64,000 bases of DNA, from positions 24,070,945-24,134,944 of the forward strand of contig OY294049.1 in NCBI GenBank assembly GCA_958510825.1, in the 5' to 3' direction. The stretch comes from Brachypterus glaber. Lineage: Eukaryota; Arthropoda; Insecta; Coleoptera; Kateretidae. Of the stretch, positions 34,201 through 44,559 are shown one piece after another. The position numbers were made by a program, and so were the translations under genes. Every line of letters starts with the position of its first letter. Position 1 is the stretch's first letter. The notes below the pieces were generated by a model. It saw nothing but the letters and a program-made list of their open reading frames with translations. It had not been told where the DNA came from and ran no database searches.

Positions 34201-34669
34201 AAAACCTTAAAACTTATCTGAATCTTTTCGCGAGGAAGTAAGTGCGGTGGACACTTACCATTTTCAGTTTATTTTGAAAAAAAGGATTTTTTTCTGGTGG
34301 TAGTAGCATTGTGAAATCCAGATTCGGATAGCGTTATAGAATCCGGATCCAGATATTTTCAGATTCGTATATTAATATTAATCCTAGTTTTTGGTTTGAC
34401 TTTTGATGGGAAAGAAAAGCTTTTAAGGATATCTCCCCAGGTTTTCCCCTTAAAAAGCCCTCTCTGGCTCTAATGATGCGACTAATTATTTTTCAGAACG
34501 TCCTTTTAAGTTAATTGGTCGCATATACTGTAATAGCATGGCGTCTACCGTGTAATTACAGTGTTATCGACAAACACATTCTCAAGATTTAATTTGTGAA
34601 AAATGCATTTATATTTATGCACCATGTACATTGTAGGAAATAGTATATTATGATATTAGTTTGCTGCTG
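34201..34669. other. Intergenic, nothing recognised
   Basis: No gene or clear repeat seen. Confidence 0.35.
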
Positions 34670-34905
34670 AAATTATTTATGAAGCTGAAGTTTGCAACGT
34701 TTTTTTGAAACGAAAATTCAAATAGTATATTAAAGTACTAGTTTCATAACATACGTTTTTAGCGCACGAGTACATGTTTAGAAAACAAGCCGCTTGCGGA
34801 GAGTTTTTTAAAGTACTAGTGAGCTAAAAACGTGTTATGGAATAAGTGCTTTAATATACTATTTGAATTTTCGATGCAAAAAAACAATGCAAACTTGAGC
34901 TTCAT
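34670..34905. mobile_element. Palindromic MITE, about 235 bp
   Basis: Arms of about 110 bp: 'atgaagctgaagtttgcaac', 'cgaaaattcaaatagtatat' and 'acgtttttagc' are mirrored on the right as 'gctaaaaacgt', 'atatactatttgaattttcg' and 'gcaaacttgagcttcat'. Only about 40 bp in the centre is unpaired. Confidence 0.65.
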
Positions 34906-34955
34906 ATTTATTTAATATTCCTTGTTCTGTATTAGTCCAGTAAAATAATAAATAT

Positions 34956-35667
34956 AAATTGCAACAAAAGTACACGGGCTGATATTTTAAAGGGTAGTAG
35001 TGAGTGGTAACATAACACTCCTGTTATTTTTTCACCGGATAATTTGCGTAAGGGGTGCCTGCTATCTTGAATTTGAGGGGTGGGTGCGGTTATCTCGATA
35101 AATAATCATCTTAGGATGAAAATACATATATGTAAATTGGTAATACCTATAGGTATTACCAATTTTGTTAAGGAGCAAATTTCTAACAATTTTTTTAAGA
35201 ATCATTTTTTCATTATATTATTAACAATCGAGTTATATTAAAAAATAGCCATGTTGGAAGTGAAACAGTTTTTTCGATTTTTCAGCCAAATTATTCACGG
35301 AGGGCACAACTCAGCGCTCACTGTAACCTTACCAAAATACTTATGAAAATTCATAATATATAAAACTTATAGAGAATTTCAAGAGCTACAAGTTTGCTAA
35401 TAACCTGTTTTATCCTCCGATGAATAATTTGGTTGAAAAATCGAAAAACGCAATTTCACCACCAACATGGCCATTTTTTATTGTTTATAATTCGATTGTT
35501 ATTAATATGTATATGAAAAAAATGATCCAAATAAATTAATTAACTCCTTAACAAAATTGTTAATATGCAGTTTTATCGAAAACCACCTGGAGAAAAAACA
35601 GGAGTGTTCTGCTACCATCCACTACTACTCTTTAAAATATCAGCCCGTGTACATTTATTGCAATTTC
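34956..35667. mobile_element. Foldback element, about 710 bp
   Basis: Outer arms 'gtacacgggctgatatttta' / 'taaaatatcagcccgtgtac' and inner arms 'ttcgatttttcagccaaatt' / 'aatttggttgaaaaatcgaa' lie in mirror order, so most of the length folds back. No reading frame and no resolved target duplication. Confidence 0.6.
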
Positions 35668-35942
35668 ACATAGGAGTTCTTTGTTGTTGGATTGAACTAT
35701 ATAACGATTAATTAAAAATCTTGTTTTTAGTGCACGAGAATTAAAAAAAAAAAAATCAAGCAAGTCACAAACAAATTTCATAAACTACTTAACCTACGTT
35801 TTACAGCCAAAATCTGATATTTACTTGTGAATTGTCTAATTAAAAACAAAATCATTCGAGTTTCATAATATCTTCAAAAAGCACTAGTGTTGTAATGTGA
35901 ACATTAATAAACCCAAATATATGGTTAATACTAAGTGTTATA
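35668..35942. other. Intergenic, nothing recognised
   Basis: AT-rich; no structure seen. Confidence 0.35.
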
Positions 35943-36055
35943 GGGAACGTTCAAGTATTACGTAATGCAAATTGTGATCATTTTGGACCGCCCCCCTGTA
36001 ACCATATTTTCCTATACCATTACCATGGGCGTAACACTCCAAAATGACCTTAGCA
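35943..36055. repeat. GGAACGTT MITE family, truncated copy
   Basis: 'ggaacgttcaagtattacgt' at the start and 'atgggcgtaacactccaaaa' near the end. Right terminal repeat absent. Confidence 0.55.
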
Positions 36056-36288
36056 TAAATAAAAAAGTCACAAAAAATTGTTGCAAATATAAATAAACAT
36101 GATAACGGATCTGCGGAGAACACGATTTTTTTTGACCAATGCGATTTTCTAGTGAATGGTGGAATTTGACTCACCTCTAAATTTTATACACTCAGTGCTC
36201 ACTGTAATTTCTGACGTATGTAAAATTTATTGATGCACCAAATAAATGAATCATGAATCTTGAATCTTGCTCAACGATCAGATTTTTT

Positions 36289-36459
36289 CTAGAGTCATTC
36301 GGATCAGTTTGCCATATAAATGAAGCGTTCTATGTGTTTAATTATCACGAGAAAGGATGTCACAAGTACTTCGTGTTCAAATATGAATTTAGTGAAAAAT
36401 AAGAACACGTGAAACGCTTTATTTGCATTTATATGGCAAACTGATCTGTATGACTCTAG
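36289..36459. mobile_element. MITE, 171 bp, with about 40-bp inverted ends
   Basis: Left end CTAGAGTCATTCGGATCAGT, right end mirrored as ACTGATCTGTATGACTCTAG, with 'ttgccatataaatg' shared inside. Target duplication not clear. Confidence 0.6.
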
Positions 36460-36933
36460 TTGCAATAAGTGTCTTAAAATTTAGATGTGAGTTCTTTTTT
36501 ATTTATGTTGCGGTTTGCTAAAGGGTTTAAATTCATAATTAGTCTAAGAATACTTTTTTTATTCTTTCATAAAAGCAATAAAATTCCAAAAAAATACCTT
36601 TATATTTTTCGTTTTTGGATAACCGTATTTGATAATGACCCATTTATAACCAACAAGAAAATGAAACAGTTTCAAATTGAGATATGGCCTAAGCCTGCTG
36701 TAAAATTAGAATTTTGGGAGTTGGAAATGTAATTTTAATATGAGGTTCAAATGTGATTTTATTTACTAGCACAGTAAATAAAAACTACGTTGCGTATGGT
36801 TGCTGTGTCCGTAATTTTCATAATAAAATTTCCGATTTGCTACAAATATTTATAGATTCTTTTATTTTAATCTTGTTTTATTATTAAAAATTAAAAATTA
36901 TCAACATAAAATATTTTATGCCAAATTAGTATC
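36460..36933. other. Intergenic, nothing recognised
   Basis: The frame at 36487-36732 has no recognisable domain. Confidence 0.35.
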
Positions 36934-36936
36934 TTT

Positions 36937-37830
36937 TTAGCTGTTAAAGTGTCTTTGTGTTCTATCATAATTGTTTTTAAAAGAGTTAACAGTTGTGGCA
37001 GTTACTACACTTGACTGAAGTCCATTCCAGCGGTTGAAAACTCTGTTCGAAAAGAAGTTCTGACGGATTGTTGACTTGTAGTTTTCTTTCTTTAACTTAA
37101 ATGAGTGACCACGTAGTTGCAGATTATCACTTAAAGTCAGCATATTATTGATATCACCACTGAAGTGTCCATTAACTATCCTATAGGTGAAAATCATTTC
37201 TCCTCTTTGACGTCTTTCAGACAAGACTGGCAAACTGAGTGCCTCCAAACGGTCATGGTAGGGTAAATTGCTAATACTACGCACAGATTTAGTTGCTCTA
37301 CGCTGAACACCTTCCAACAAATTTATGTCCTTTATCAAGTTAGGAGTCTATATTAACGCTGCATGTTCCAGTTGAGGTCTAATGTATGATTTATAAAGGA
37401 GATTAAAGAGGGATGGAGAGGGATTTTGGAAAGTTTTGAACATTATGTAGGTAGTTTTGTTAGCTTTCTTAACAATATTTCCAACATGTCTAGACCAAGA
37501 CAGGTTGGAAGTTATTGTTACACCAAGATCTACCTGCTCCTGAACAGTAGCCAAAGATATGGCATCAATAGTGTAGTTTATATGAGGGTTATTGGAACCA
37601 AGGTGCAATACGGTACACTTGGATATATTTAAGGGTATTAACCAAGTCTTACACCACTCAGCAACGTTGTTAAGGCTTTGTTGAATTAAATTGCCCTGCT
37701 CAAGAGGATTACCGAACACTTTGGAATCATCGGCATAGAAATTGTGAGGCACCGAAATTAAATTATCAAGATCCGAAACATAAATAAGAAACAGAATGGG
37801 CCCAAGCACAGAACCCTGCGGATCAACAGT
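36937..37830 (-). pseudogene. CR1/Jockey-like reverse transcriptase, 5'-truncated
   Basis: Minus-strand frame beginning at QGSVLGPILFLIYVSDL (reverse transcriptase block with QGSxLGP), then NFYADDSKVF with the catalytic YADD, the thumb region (LGVTITSNLSWSRHV) and a C-terminal part with LEGVQRRATK and SFKNNYDR. One in-frame TAG at 37350-37348 separates two otherwise continuous parts. Everything upstream of the QGS block is missing, as in a 5'-truncated non-LTR insertion. No RNase H is present, unlike the element at 22860. It would have been the polymerase of a LINE; it is not functional. Confidence 0.8.
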
Positions 37831-38034
37831 AAGTAATACCCATTTATAATTATCAAACAAAATTTTTTAAATAATGCTTGATAATTTTGAATAATTAAAT
37901 TATTAACATATAATCTATTCTCCCTAATTGATATCCAAAATTATGCGACAACGTCTTCATAAATTTTTCCCAAGCGCGTATATGAATTAAAGGACTTGGG
38001 GGAACAAGGGACACAAACAATATTTTTAAATACT
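37831..38034. other. Intergenic, nothing recognised
   Basis: AT-rich; no structure seen. Confidence 0.3.
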
Positions 38035-39963
38035 GTAACGACATAAATCGTCACTTTGTAATATAGCAAGGGTTAATTAAACTATTCGTTTACTTACGTT
38101 ATAATTTATGTTTATTTTGTATATAAATAGTTACGTACGTACAGAACTATTTTGTATCTGGGACTATTTTGTAGCAGGAACTGAATTCTAACCATATGAG
38201 TCTCTATTCCATAGTTCTACCTGAAAATAACATAAAGAAAACATAATTAGAATATGATTTTTAATAATAAAGAATCATATGACTTATTTCTCTATAGTGC
38301 ATTTGTCTATGGACTTACCTGGTTTTTATATGTTTCAGAGTCTATTGAGGGTTGGATTTCACTGGCTTTCATCTGTAGTTTGTCTCTCCTGGAAAGTTTC
38401 GTATGATTATTTCTTCGGGATAATCCAGAATTTGTTGAAAATAGTTTGCTGGAACTGCTCACTTAGATTCAGTATTTTGTTTATACTTAGTTCACAGGAC
38501 ACTTAGTATTCTGTTCGTATTTTTATTAGTTTTGCTGATAAACAATAAGTATTGTTTATATTTGTTTCTTAGAGTAATATTTTGAGGTTAGATATCACTA
38601 ATACGGATTTATTAGGAAACATTCTTTTAATTAGTTATTATTTTTGGTGTCGTTTCAGTTACCTTTATTAGGGATCCTATACGGTAAAACTGTAGTTGAT
38701 AATGACTTGCATAGATGTCGCTAATAGTTCAGAAATAGGATTTTATTTACCTGAAGGGTTCATACCGGTTGATAAGGTCGATTTTCGCTTCCTTCTTGAA
38801 GCAACCTTGATACAAAATGGGTGTCATTTTGACGAGTGTTTATTTTCTGTAATCATCGAAGTAATCCTTCATGTATTTTTATTTAAAGTTAGTGAAAATG
38901 AATATTTAAACAATGCGGAAGATATTATAACTGTTATTTTCTACAATTACGCATTTATAACGTTTCGATGGACATCGAAGACTTAGAATGACATCACCAT
39001 TAATTAAGCACAATCACTAGACCATTAATTACTCACCATTTCTATACCATTAATATGGAATTATATTAATTTAAGTTGAAGTTTATTTTGGTATATTTGA
39101 TATACAAGTTCTCCGCATGGAGTAATGTTCTGTTGGAACATGGTTCTGTAATTTTTGGCATAGATAAATTCTATGTAACCGTCTAGCAGACAATTTTATA
39201 TTGGACATAATTTTCAAAAGCATATTTAATCCCGGACAACATTTTCAATCGTACATTTTATCCTGGAAGATAATTTTTCCAAAGTAGATGGGACAGCCTA
39301 TATTTTTTTTTTCTTTCATTTGAGAAATGAATTCATCAGCATAGGAGAGACTTGCACAGATAAAGACGATGGAATTCATACCTCATGGATTTTGCAGAAA
39401 CCAGCTAAGTACTCATTCTGAAAACTTTTGAAAGCAATATTTCATATTTTTAAATTCTTTTATTTCAATATTCTTATAACTGTAAACTTTATCAGATCTG
39501 ATATAGTATTGATTAATACTATATGCCCTTCTGGCTTTTGTTCATTTTTAGGTACTTATTTTTTTTAAAACATTTAATCTCATTTATTAATTATTAAATA
39601 TCATACTTTTGATTAAATGATTTCTAATTTAAGCATGACTTTTATACACTGCAAGAAATGATTGTTGTTTACATACATTTCTTGGTGCTTGCTGAACTTC
39701 ATGTTTTCTTTATACATTTAAGTCGAATGATTTCTGAATTTAGTAATTTTTATTAAGATTTCTTTAATTATATCTTAATATAATTACACATATTTTTTAT
39801 ATATATTAATACATTACTTGATGTGCTTTCATTAAGTTTATTTATAATAAATTTCTCAAATGAATTATCTTATTTTATTTAGGGGTTATATTTTCTCAAA
39901 CTGAAAAGCTTAAGTATTTACACTAGGTTGTTACTTACCTAAAGGAGTAAAAGCTAAAGTAAC
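38035..39963 (+). mobile_element. Possible long terminal repeat or LTR-element remnant
   Basis: Starts near TGTAACGAC, has a TATA box (38121-38128), and ends just before TGGCGCCCC at 39964, which looks like a primer-binding site for a tRNA with a TGGCGCC-complementary 3' end. Its last ~130 bp are repeated in the segments flanking TMEM258. No second full LTR and no gag or pol is in the window, so this is an inference. Small frames at 38279-38506 and 38696-38986 are not recognised. Confidence 0.3.
38121..38128 (+). promoter_or_regulatory. TATA-box-like site
   Basis: ATATAAATAG context inside the LTR-like stretch; a plausible core promoter but with no transcript evidence. Confidence 0.3.
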
Positions 39964-40060
39964 TGGCGCCCCTAACAACATTAATCAATTCTTTCTATTT
40001 TTCCCTTGCCCATACCCATTGCTCCGCTGTCAAAACTAGCCGTTGGCAGTGAACGTATTA
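39831..40060 (+). repeat. Segment A of the TMEM258 palindrome (230 bp)
   Basis: Same sequence and orientation as 40736-40965 with one difference noted (ggcgcccctaac against ggcgcccccaac), and the inverse of 40073-40302. With the latter it forms a near-perfect palindrome with a 12-bp spacer at 40061-40072. Confidence 0.9.
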
Positions 40061-40369
40061 GTGTACCGTAATTAATACGTTCACTGCCAACGGCTAGTTT
40101 TGACAGCGGAGCAATGGGTATGGGCAAGGGAAAAATAGAAAGAATTGATTAATGTTGTTGGGGGCGCCAGTTACTTTAGCTTTTACTCCTTTAGGTAAGT
40201 AACAACCTAGTGTAAATACTTAAGCTTTTCAGTTTGAGAAAATATAACCCCTAAATAAAATAAGATAATTCATTTGAGAAATTTATTATAAATAAACTTA
40301 ATTTAAATCTTAATGTAAGGCTCTTATTAACAATTTCTTTCATATCATACGTAAATCCCAACAGACAGC
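40059..40369 (-). repeat. Segment B, inverted arm (311 bp)
   Basis: Reverse complement of 40669-40979 along its whole length, with no difference that I saw. Its inner end is an antisense copy of the last codons and 3' UTR of TMEM258. It stands directly upstream of the gene's 5' UTR. Confidence 0.9.
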
Positions 40370-40450
40370 TGTGTTGACAACCGGTATTGTTTTGCCACGT
40401 TAATTTGTTAAGAAATTAGTTTTATTCATAAATAACACAAATAAATCACA

Positions 40451-40693
40451 ATGGCAGATGTTGCAAAATTGACTCGATATGTATCTCCAGTGAATCCAGC
40501 TGTATTTCCACATTTAACGTTGGTTCTCCTGGGGATTGGAATATTTTTTACTGCATGGTTCTTTGTGTATGAAGTTACCACTACCAAACAAAGTAGGGAT
40601 ATCAAAAAGGAATTGCTGATGTCATTGGTAGCTTCAGTATTTTCGGGATTTGGTATTCTGTTTTTGCTGCTGTCTGTTGGGATTTACGTATGA
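40451..40693 (+). CDS. TMEM258: TMEM258 / Kuduk, oligosaccharyltransferase subunit
   Basis: 80 residues, ATG to TGA, one more than the human protein. The sequence is diagnostic: [30 protein letters not shown], then [19 protein letters not shown] and a GIYV end. Two membrane helices are visible (about residues 18-40 and 54-78) around a short charged loop. The protein is a small subunit of the endoplasmic-reticulum oligosaccharyltransferase, which transfers the N-glycan to nascent proteins. The frame is intact and has no intron. It sits between inverted 311-bp arms, the right one starting at 40669 inside its last codons. A spliced-mRNA-derived retrocopy is possible; a native intronless gene is the alternative. 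Start chosen: the ATG after an A-rich leader (aaatcacaATG), with the family N-terminus right after it. Confidence 0.95.
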   Translation: MADVAKLTRYVSPVNPAVFPHLTLVLLGIGIFFTAWFFVYEVTTTKQSRDIKKELLMSLVASVFSGFGILFLLLSVGIYV

Positions 40694-40979
40694 TATGAAA
40701 GAAATTGTTAATAAGAGCCTTACATTAAGATTTAAATTAAGTTTATTTATAATAAATTTCTCAAATGAATTATCTTATTTTATTTAGGGGTTATATTTTC
40801 TCAAACTGAAAAGCTTAAGTATTTACACTAGGTTGTTACTTACCTAAAGGAGTAAAAGCTAAAGTAACTGGCGCCCCCAACAACATTAATCAATTCTTTC
40901 TATTTTTCCCTTGCCCATACCCATTGCTCCGCTGTCAAAACTAGCCGTTGGCAGTGAACGTATTAATTACGGTACACTA
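40669..40979 (+). repeat. Segment C, right arm (311 bp)
   Basis: Contains the last eight TMEM258 codons with stop, about 45 bases of 3' UTR, then the 230-bp segment shared with A, including a possible AATAAA at about 40752 and the TGGCGCCCCC motif. Homology with B stops exactly at 40979. Confidence 0.9.
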
Positions 40980-41042
40980 CATCGAAATATCTTTATAGAA
41001 ACTTGCCCCTATATCGTCCAAACCCTCTAAAGACTATATAGT
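40980..41042. other. Intergenic, nothing recognised
   Basis: Short unique stretch. Confidence 0.3.
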
Positions 41043-41690
41043 AGTGAAGATATGTAATGCTTCCCATTCCATTCCATACTATTCACTGTAAATGGTATAT
41101 TGAATTTTATCAAATACATACTTAAAAAAAAATAATAAAAAAAATAATAAAAAAAATAATAAAAAAATACATTAAAAAAAAGATATTGAAAAAAAAAGAA
41201 AACATTTTGTAAAAAAAAATTTTCAAAGAAACAAAATTTTCAAAAAAAATTCAAAAAAACTTTTTCAAAAATTTTCAATTTTTTTTTTATTTTTTTTTTT
41301 GCTAAAAATGATTTTTTTTTAATGATAGTTTTATTTTTCAAAAAAGATTAATTAGAATAATAATATTTATTGAGTTTAAATAATTTACAATGGCTCAAAT
41401 AAAATAACCCACCATGACTTTTTGTTTTTGAGGGAATTACTTTAAAAATTGGTAGAATTGATCCTTTTAATAAAAGTATTTTTTTTTTCTAAAAAAGTTG
41501 CGTTAATCAGAATTTTATTTCAGCTTTTTTCGATTTTTTTAAAATCCATAACTTTTTTGTTGTTGAGGGCAGTACTTTCAAAAACAATATGGATCTTCCC
41601 CTCATAGAACTTTTTGTCCAAAAAGTCCAAACGAAAATTCGAAACTACCGTATATTATTCTAGCGCAGGCGCTGTGAATAATATAATAAT
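41043..41690 (-). mobile_element. Hairpin-ended repeat, copy 6
   Basis: Begins 'gtgaagatatgtaatgct', then 'tattcactgtaaatggtata'; ends 'cgaaactaccgtatattatt' and 'gcgcaggcgctgtgaataat'. The interior is largely poly-A/poly-T; the GTCY tract is missing. Confidence 0.65.
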
Positions 41691-42269
41691 AAACACAGAT
41701 GCTGAAATTGTGCCTAAAAGTTCTTGTTTACTAATTAAAATATTTAGTTTTCTTGTGGTCAACAAAGGCACAGAAAATTAAGGCAAGTGTCTTTGTCATG
41801 GTGCGCATATATTATATGGTTTTAAATTTTTTTAAATATTTTACCTTCACGAGATTTGCTTCGCCAAAGTCCGGCTTGTTCTACATTAGATCGGACCCTT
41901 TTCGGTGACCCTTGTCGGTATAACTTAAAAGATATAAGTTTATAAACAAATATAATTTATTGTTAAAATGATCGTTTCAAATGTCATGAATAGTAATTAT
42001 ATTTGTTTATAAACTTATATCACCGAAAAGGGTCCGATCTAATGTAGAACAAGCCGGAGTTTGCCGAAGCAAATCTCGTGAAGGTAGAATGTATTTGCGC
42101 TATGATTAAAGCAATATTATTTAAAAAAATTAACACCATATAAAATATGCGAATTATGACATATTATGTTATACCGACAAGGGTCACCAAAAAAGGTCCG
42201 ATCTAATGTAGAATAAGCCGGACTTTGCCGAAGCAAATCTCGTGAAGGTAGAAAAGTCCAAACACTATA

Positions 42270-42521
42270 TCGTAGGCTTACAAGTAAAGAGCATTAAGTC
42301 CAAAAACATGGTTTTGAGATATTGACAAATTTAACTTTTATTGTTGTTTTTTAATTTTTGTAATATTTTTTTTTGTAAAAAAAACTACCGCAAATTGCAA
42401 TGACATATTTGGACATAATAATGTCTCATTTGCAGTTAAATAAATAAAAATTGAAGTAGTTTAATTCAACTAAATTTGAAAAAAGACATGGACTTAGTGC
42501 CTTTTACTTGTAGGCCCACGA
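42270..42521. mobile_element. MITE with CGTAGGCTTACAAGT ends, about 250 bp
   Basis: Left 'cgtaggcttacaagtaaaga' and right, reverse-complemented, 'cgtgggcctacaagtaaaag', both continuing with 'gcactaagtcc' or 'gcattaagtcc'. It abuts a second, longer element with the same ends. Confidence 0.55.
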
Positions 42522-43424
42522 CGTCGGCTTACAAGTAAAGAGCACTAAGTCAATAAAATAATATAAAAAACAACTATTTAAAATTAAAACCCTTCTATTA
42601 ATTAAACGTAATGTATAACTCTAAAGTAGAAAACAAGATGTTTACATAAATTTTCAAAAACTAGATTTTTAAAAGAAGGGTTTGGATTTTTTGATTGTTT
42701 AAAGAATGTTTCCAAAATTAATAATAATAATTAATTAGTATTAATTATATGAAACTGCTTACTATGCCAGAACTAAGACAGGTTTCAGAGGCCATCGGCT
42801 GTGCCGGCAAAAAAGCAACTCCTAAAGTCAATAATTATAATGAATCATTATTAATGATAAAACACTTCACGGTGCAACACTCCTCAGAAATGCACCGAGA
42901 CTTTGTACTTAGTGTGAAGGCTTCAAATTTAGTTTTGAAATATTATCTGATAATAAAAAAACCAATGCAAATAAAAATTAAATTATTACCTACACATCGA
43001 AAGTACACGTAAAAAGCATTGTCATTTTACAGGTAAAGTTTTGTTTCTCTGTTCTGTCTCTATTCCATCAACTTTAACATAAAATTTGAATGCGTTTGTC
43101 AGTACAATAAATAACGCGATATTGTATCATATGAATGATTCAAGCAATCATATTTTTATAAATTAACTCTTTTTAGAAAGTCGCTTAGTGCAGAAACTTT
43201 TGAAATAATCTACAAGTAAAACGCCCTAAGTGCCCTATTGCCAGATAAAATTTTAATCAAAATCAAATTGGTGCGTTTTGTATAGTGGGTAACTCCCTTG
43301 GCAGTCCACCTAGAAGTTAGTTCGGTTTACCTATACATAGATCATCAAAAATTAATTACAGTGCCATTAAAATCCCATTTTTGTAAAAAAGTGACTTAGT
43401 GCCTTGTACTTGTAAGCCGACGAT
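42522..43424. mobile_element. Larger relative of the preceding MITE, about 900 bp
   Basis: Ends 'cgtcggcttacaagtaaaga' and, reverse-complemented on the right, 'cgtcggcttacaagtacaag', both followed by 'gcactaagtca'. An 87-codon frame at 42749-43012 lies inside; it has no recognisable domain and is not called a gene. Confidence 0.55.
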
Positions 43425-43700
43425 ATAAAATATGCGAATCATGACATATTAGGTTATACCGACAAGGGTCACCGAAAAGGGTGCGATCTAATGTAGAACG
43501 AGCCGGAATTTGGCGAAGCAAATCTCGTGAAGGTAAAATATTTAAAAAAATTTAAAACCATATAATATATGCGCACCATGACAAAGGCACTTGCCTTAAT
43601 TTTCTGTGCCTTTGTTGTTGAAAAGTCCAAACGAAAAGGGTGCGATCTAATGTAGAACAAGCCGGACTTTGCCGAAGCAAATCTCGTGAAGGTAGAATGT

Positions 43701-44375
43701 ATTTACACTATGATTAAAGCAATATTATTTTAAAAATTTGAACACCATATAAGATATGCGGATCATGACACCTTTAATTTTCGGAGTTATTTTAATTTAG
43801 ATGATAGTGTTACATTAAATTAACAAAGTCATAAGCATTTTTTAAACAGATTCGTTAAAGTTATAAAAAAGGATACATGGTATTATATGTCACATTATTA
43901 TTTACTGAAATATAGTTTCTTAAGATTTGTTTATTTATTTATTTATCGTTCTGGGACCTATCAAGGTATTTTATACCATGTTAGACTTTTAATAATTTAA
44001 AACATTAAAGCCTTCAGTTAATCAATCCTATCTCCTTTTATCAAAAAGATTTTATTCAAGCGTTCTATGTTTTATACCAATACTCCATGCATTTTTTCCA
44101 AACATTATTGTTTGATAGAAAACATGTATTTTAATGTATTTCCCCAAAACCTTTAAAGTCGATTTTCTTAAAATATATTTAAATATGAGAAATGTGGCAT
44201 ATGACCTTTATTTCCCCGAGCACGTCAATTATAATTATAATTCTTTAAATTCATGAGACCGTTATGGATTATAGTAGGCCCTGCCGAAAGCTCCGCACAC
44301 ATGGCCAACTTATCAAGGGATATTGGACCTTAAATTATGGTCGATTTGGGGTTAAATTTTGGTAATAACCGTTGG
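43701..44375. other. Intergenic, nothing recognised
   Basis: AT-rich; no structure seen. Confidence 0.35.
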
Positions 44376-44559
44376 CTTACATTTCAACAGCATGCAGTGT
44401 AGTGGCTGTTAACAAAAGGGAACGATATTTATGCGTATACAGCTTTAGAGATAGAACTGTTTTGCTAAATAAGGATTTTATAAATTTAATATCATGAAAC
44501 AGTGGTAGAACAATAGAATATTGTTTTAAGAGGAAAAGTGAATTTTTTTTACTAGTCTG

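Larger units (their letters stand above)
41755..43700. repeat. Composite of about 162-bp repeat units, inverted and direct
   Basis: Unit phrase 'cgatctaatgtagaac' with 'gaagcaaatctcgtgaaggt' occurs once inverted (41841-41934) and four times direct (starting near 42021, 42175, 43456 and 43631; direct spacing about 160-165 bp). The outer ends also mirror: 'aacaaaggcacagaaaatta' (41760) against 'taattttctgtgcctttgtt' (about 43597). Two TIR elements lie between units 3 and 4. The minus-strand frame at 43469-43660 repeats a peptide because of the units and is not a gene. Confidence 0.7.

Noticed and set aside
38696..38986. 96-codon frame in the LTR-like region
   Set aside because: No retroviral or host domain recognised and no splice or promoter evidence tied to it.
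42749..43012. 87-codon frame inside a TIR element
   Set aside because: No recognisable domain, AT-biased composition and no other support.
43469..43660. Frame with a peptide repeated at both ends (FYIRSHPFR)
   Set aside because: The peptide repeat is caused by the 162-bp DNA units; there is no domain and related units do not keep the frame.
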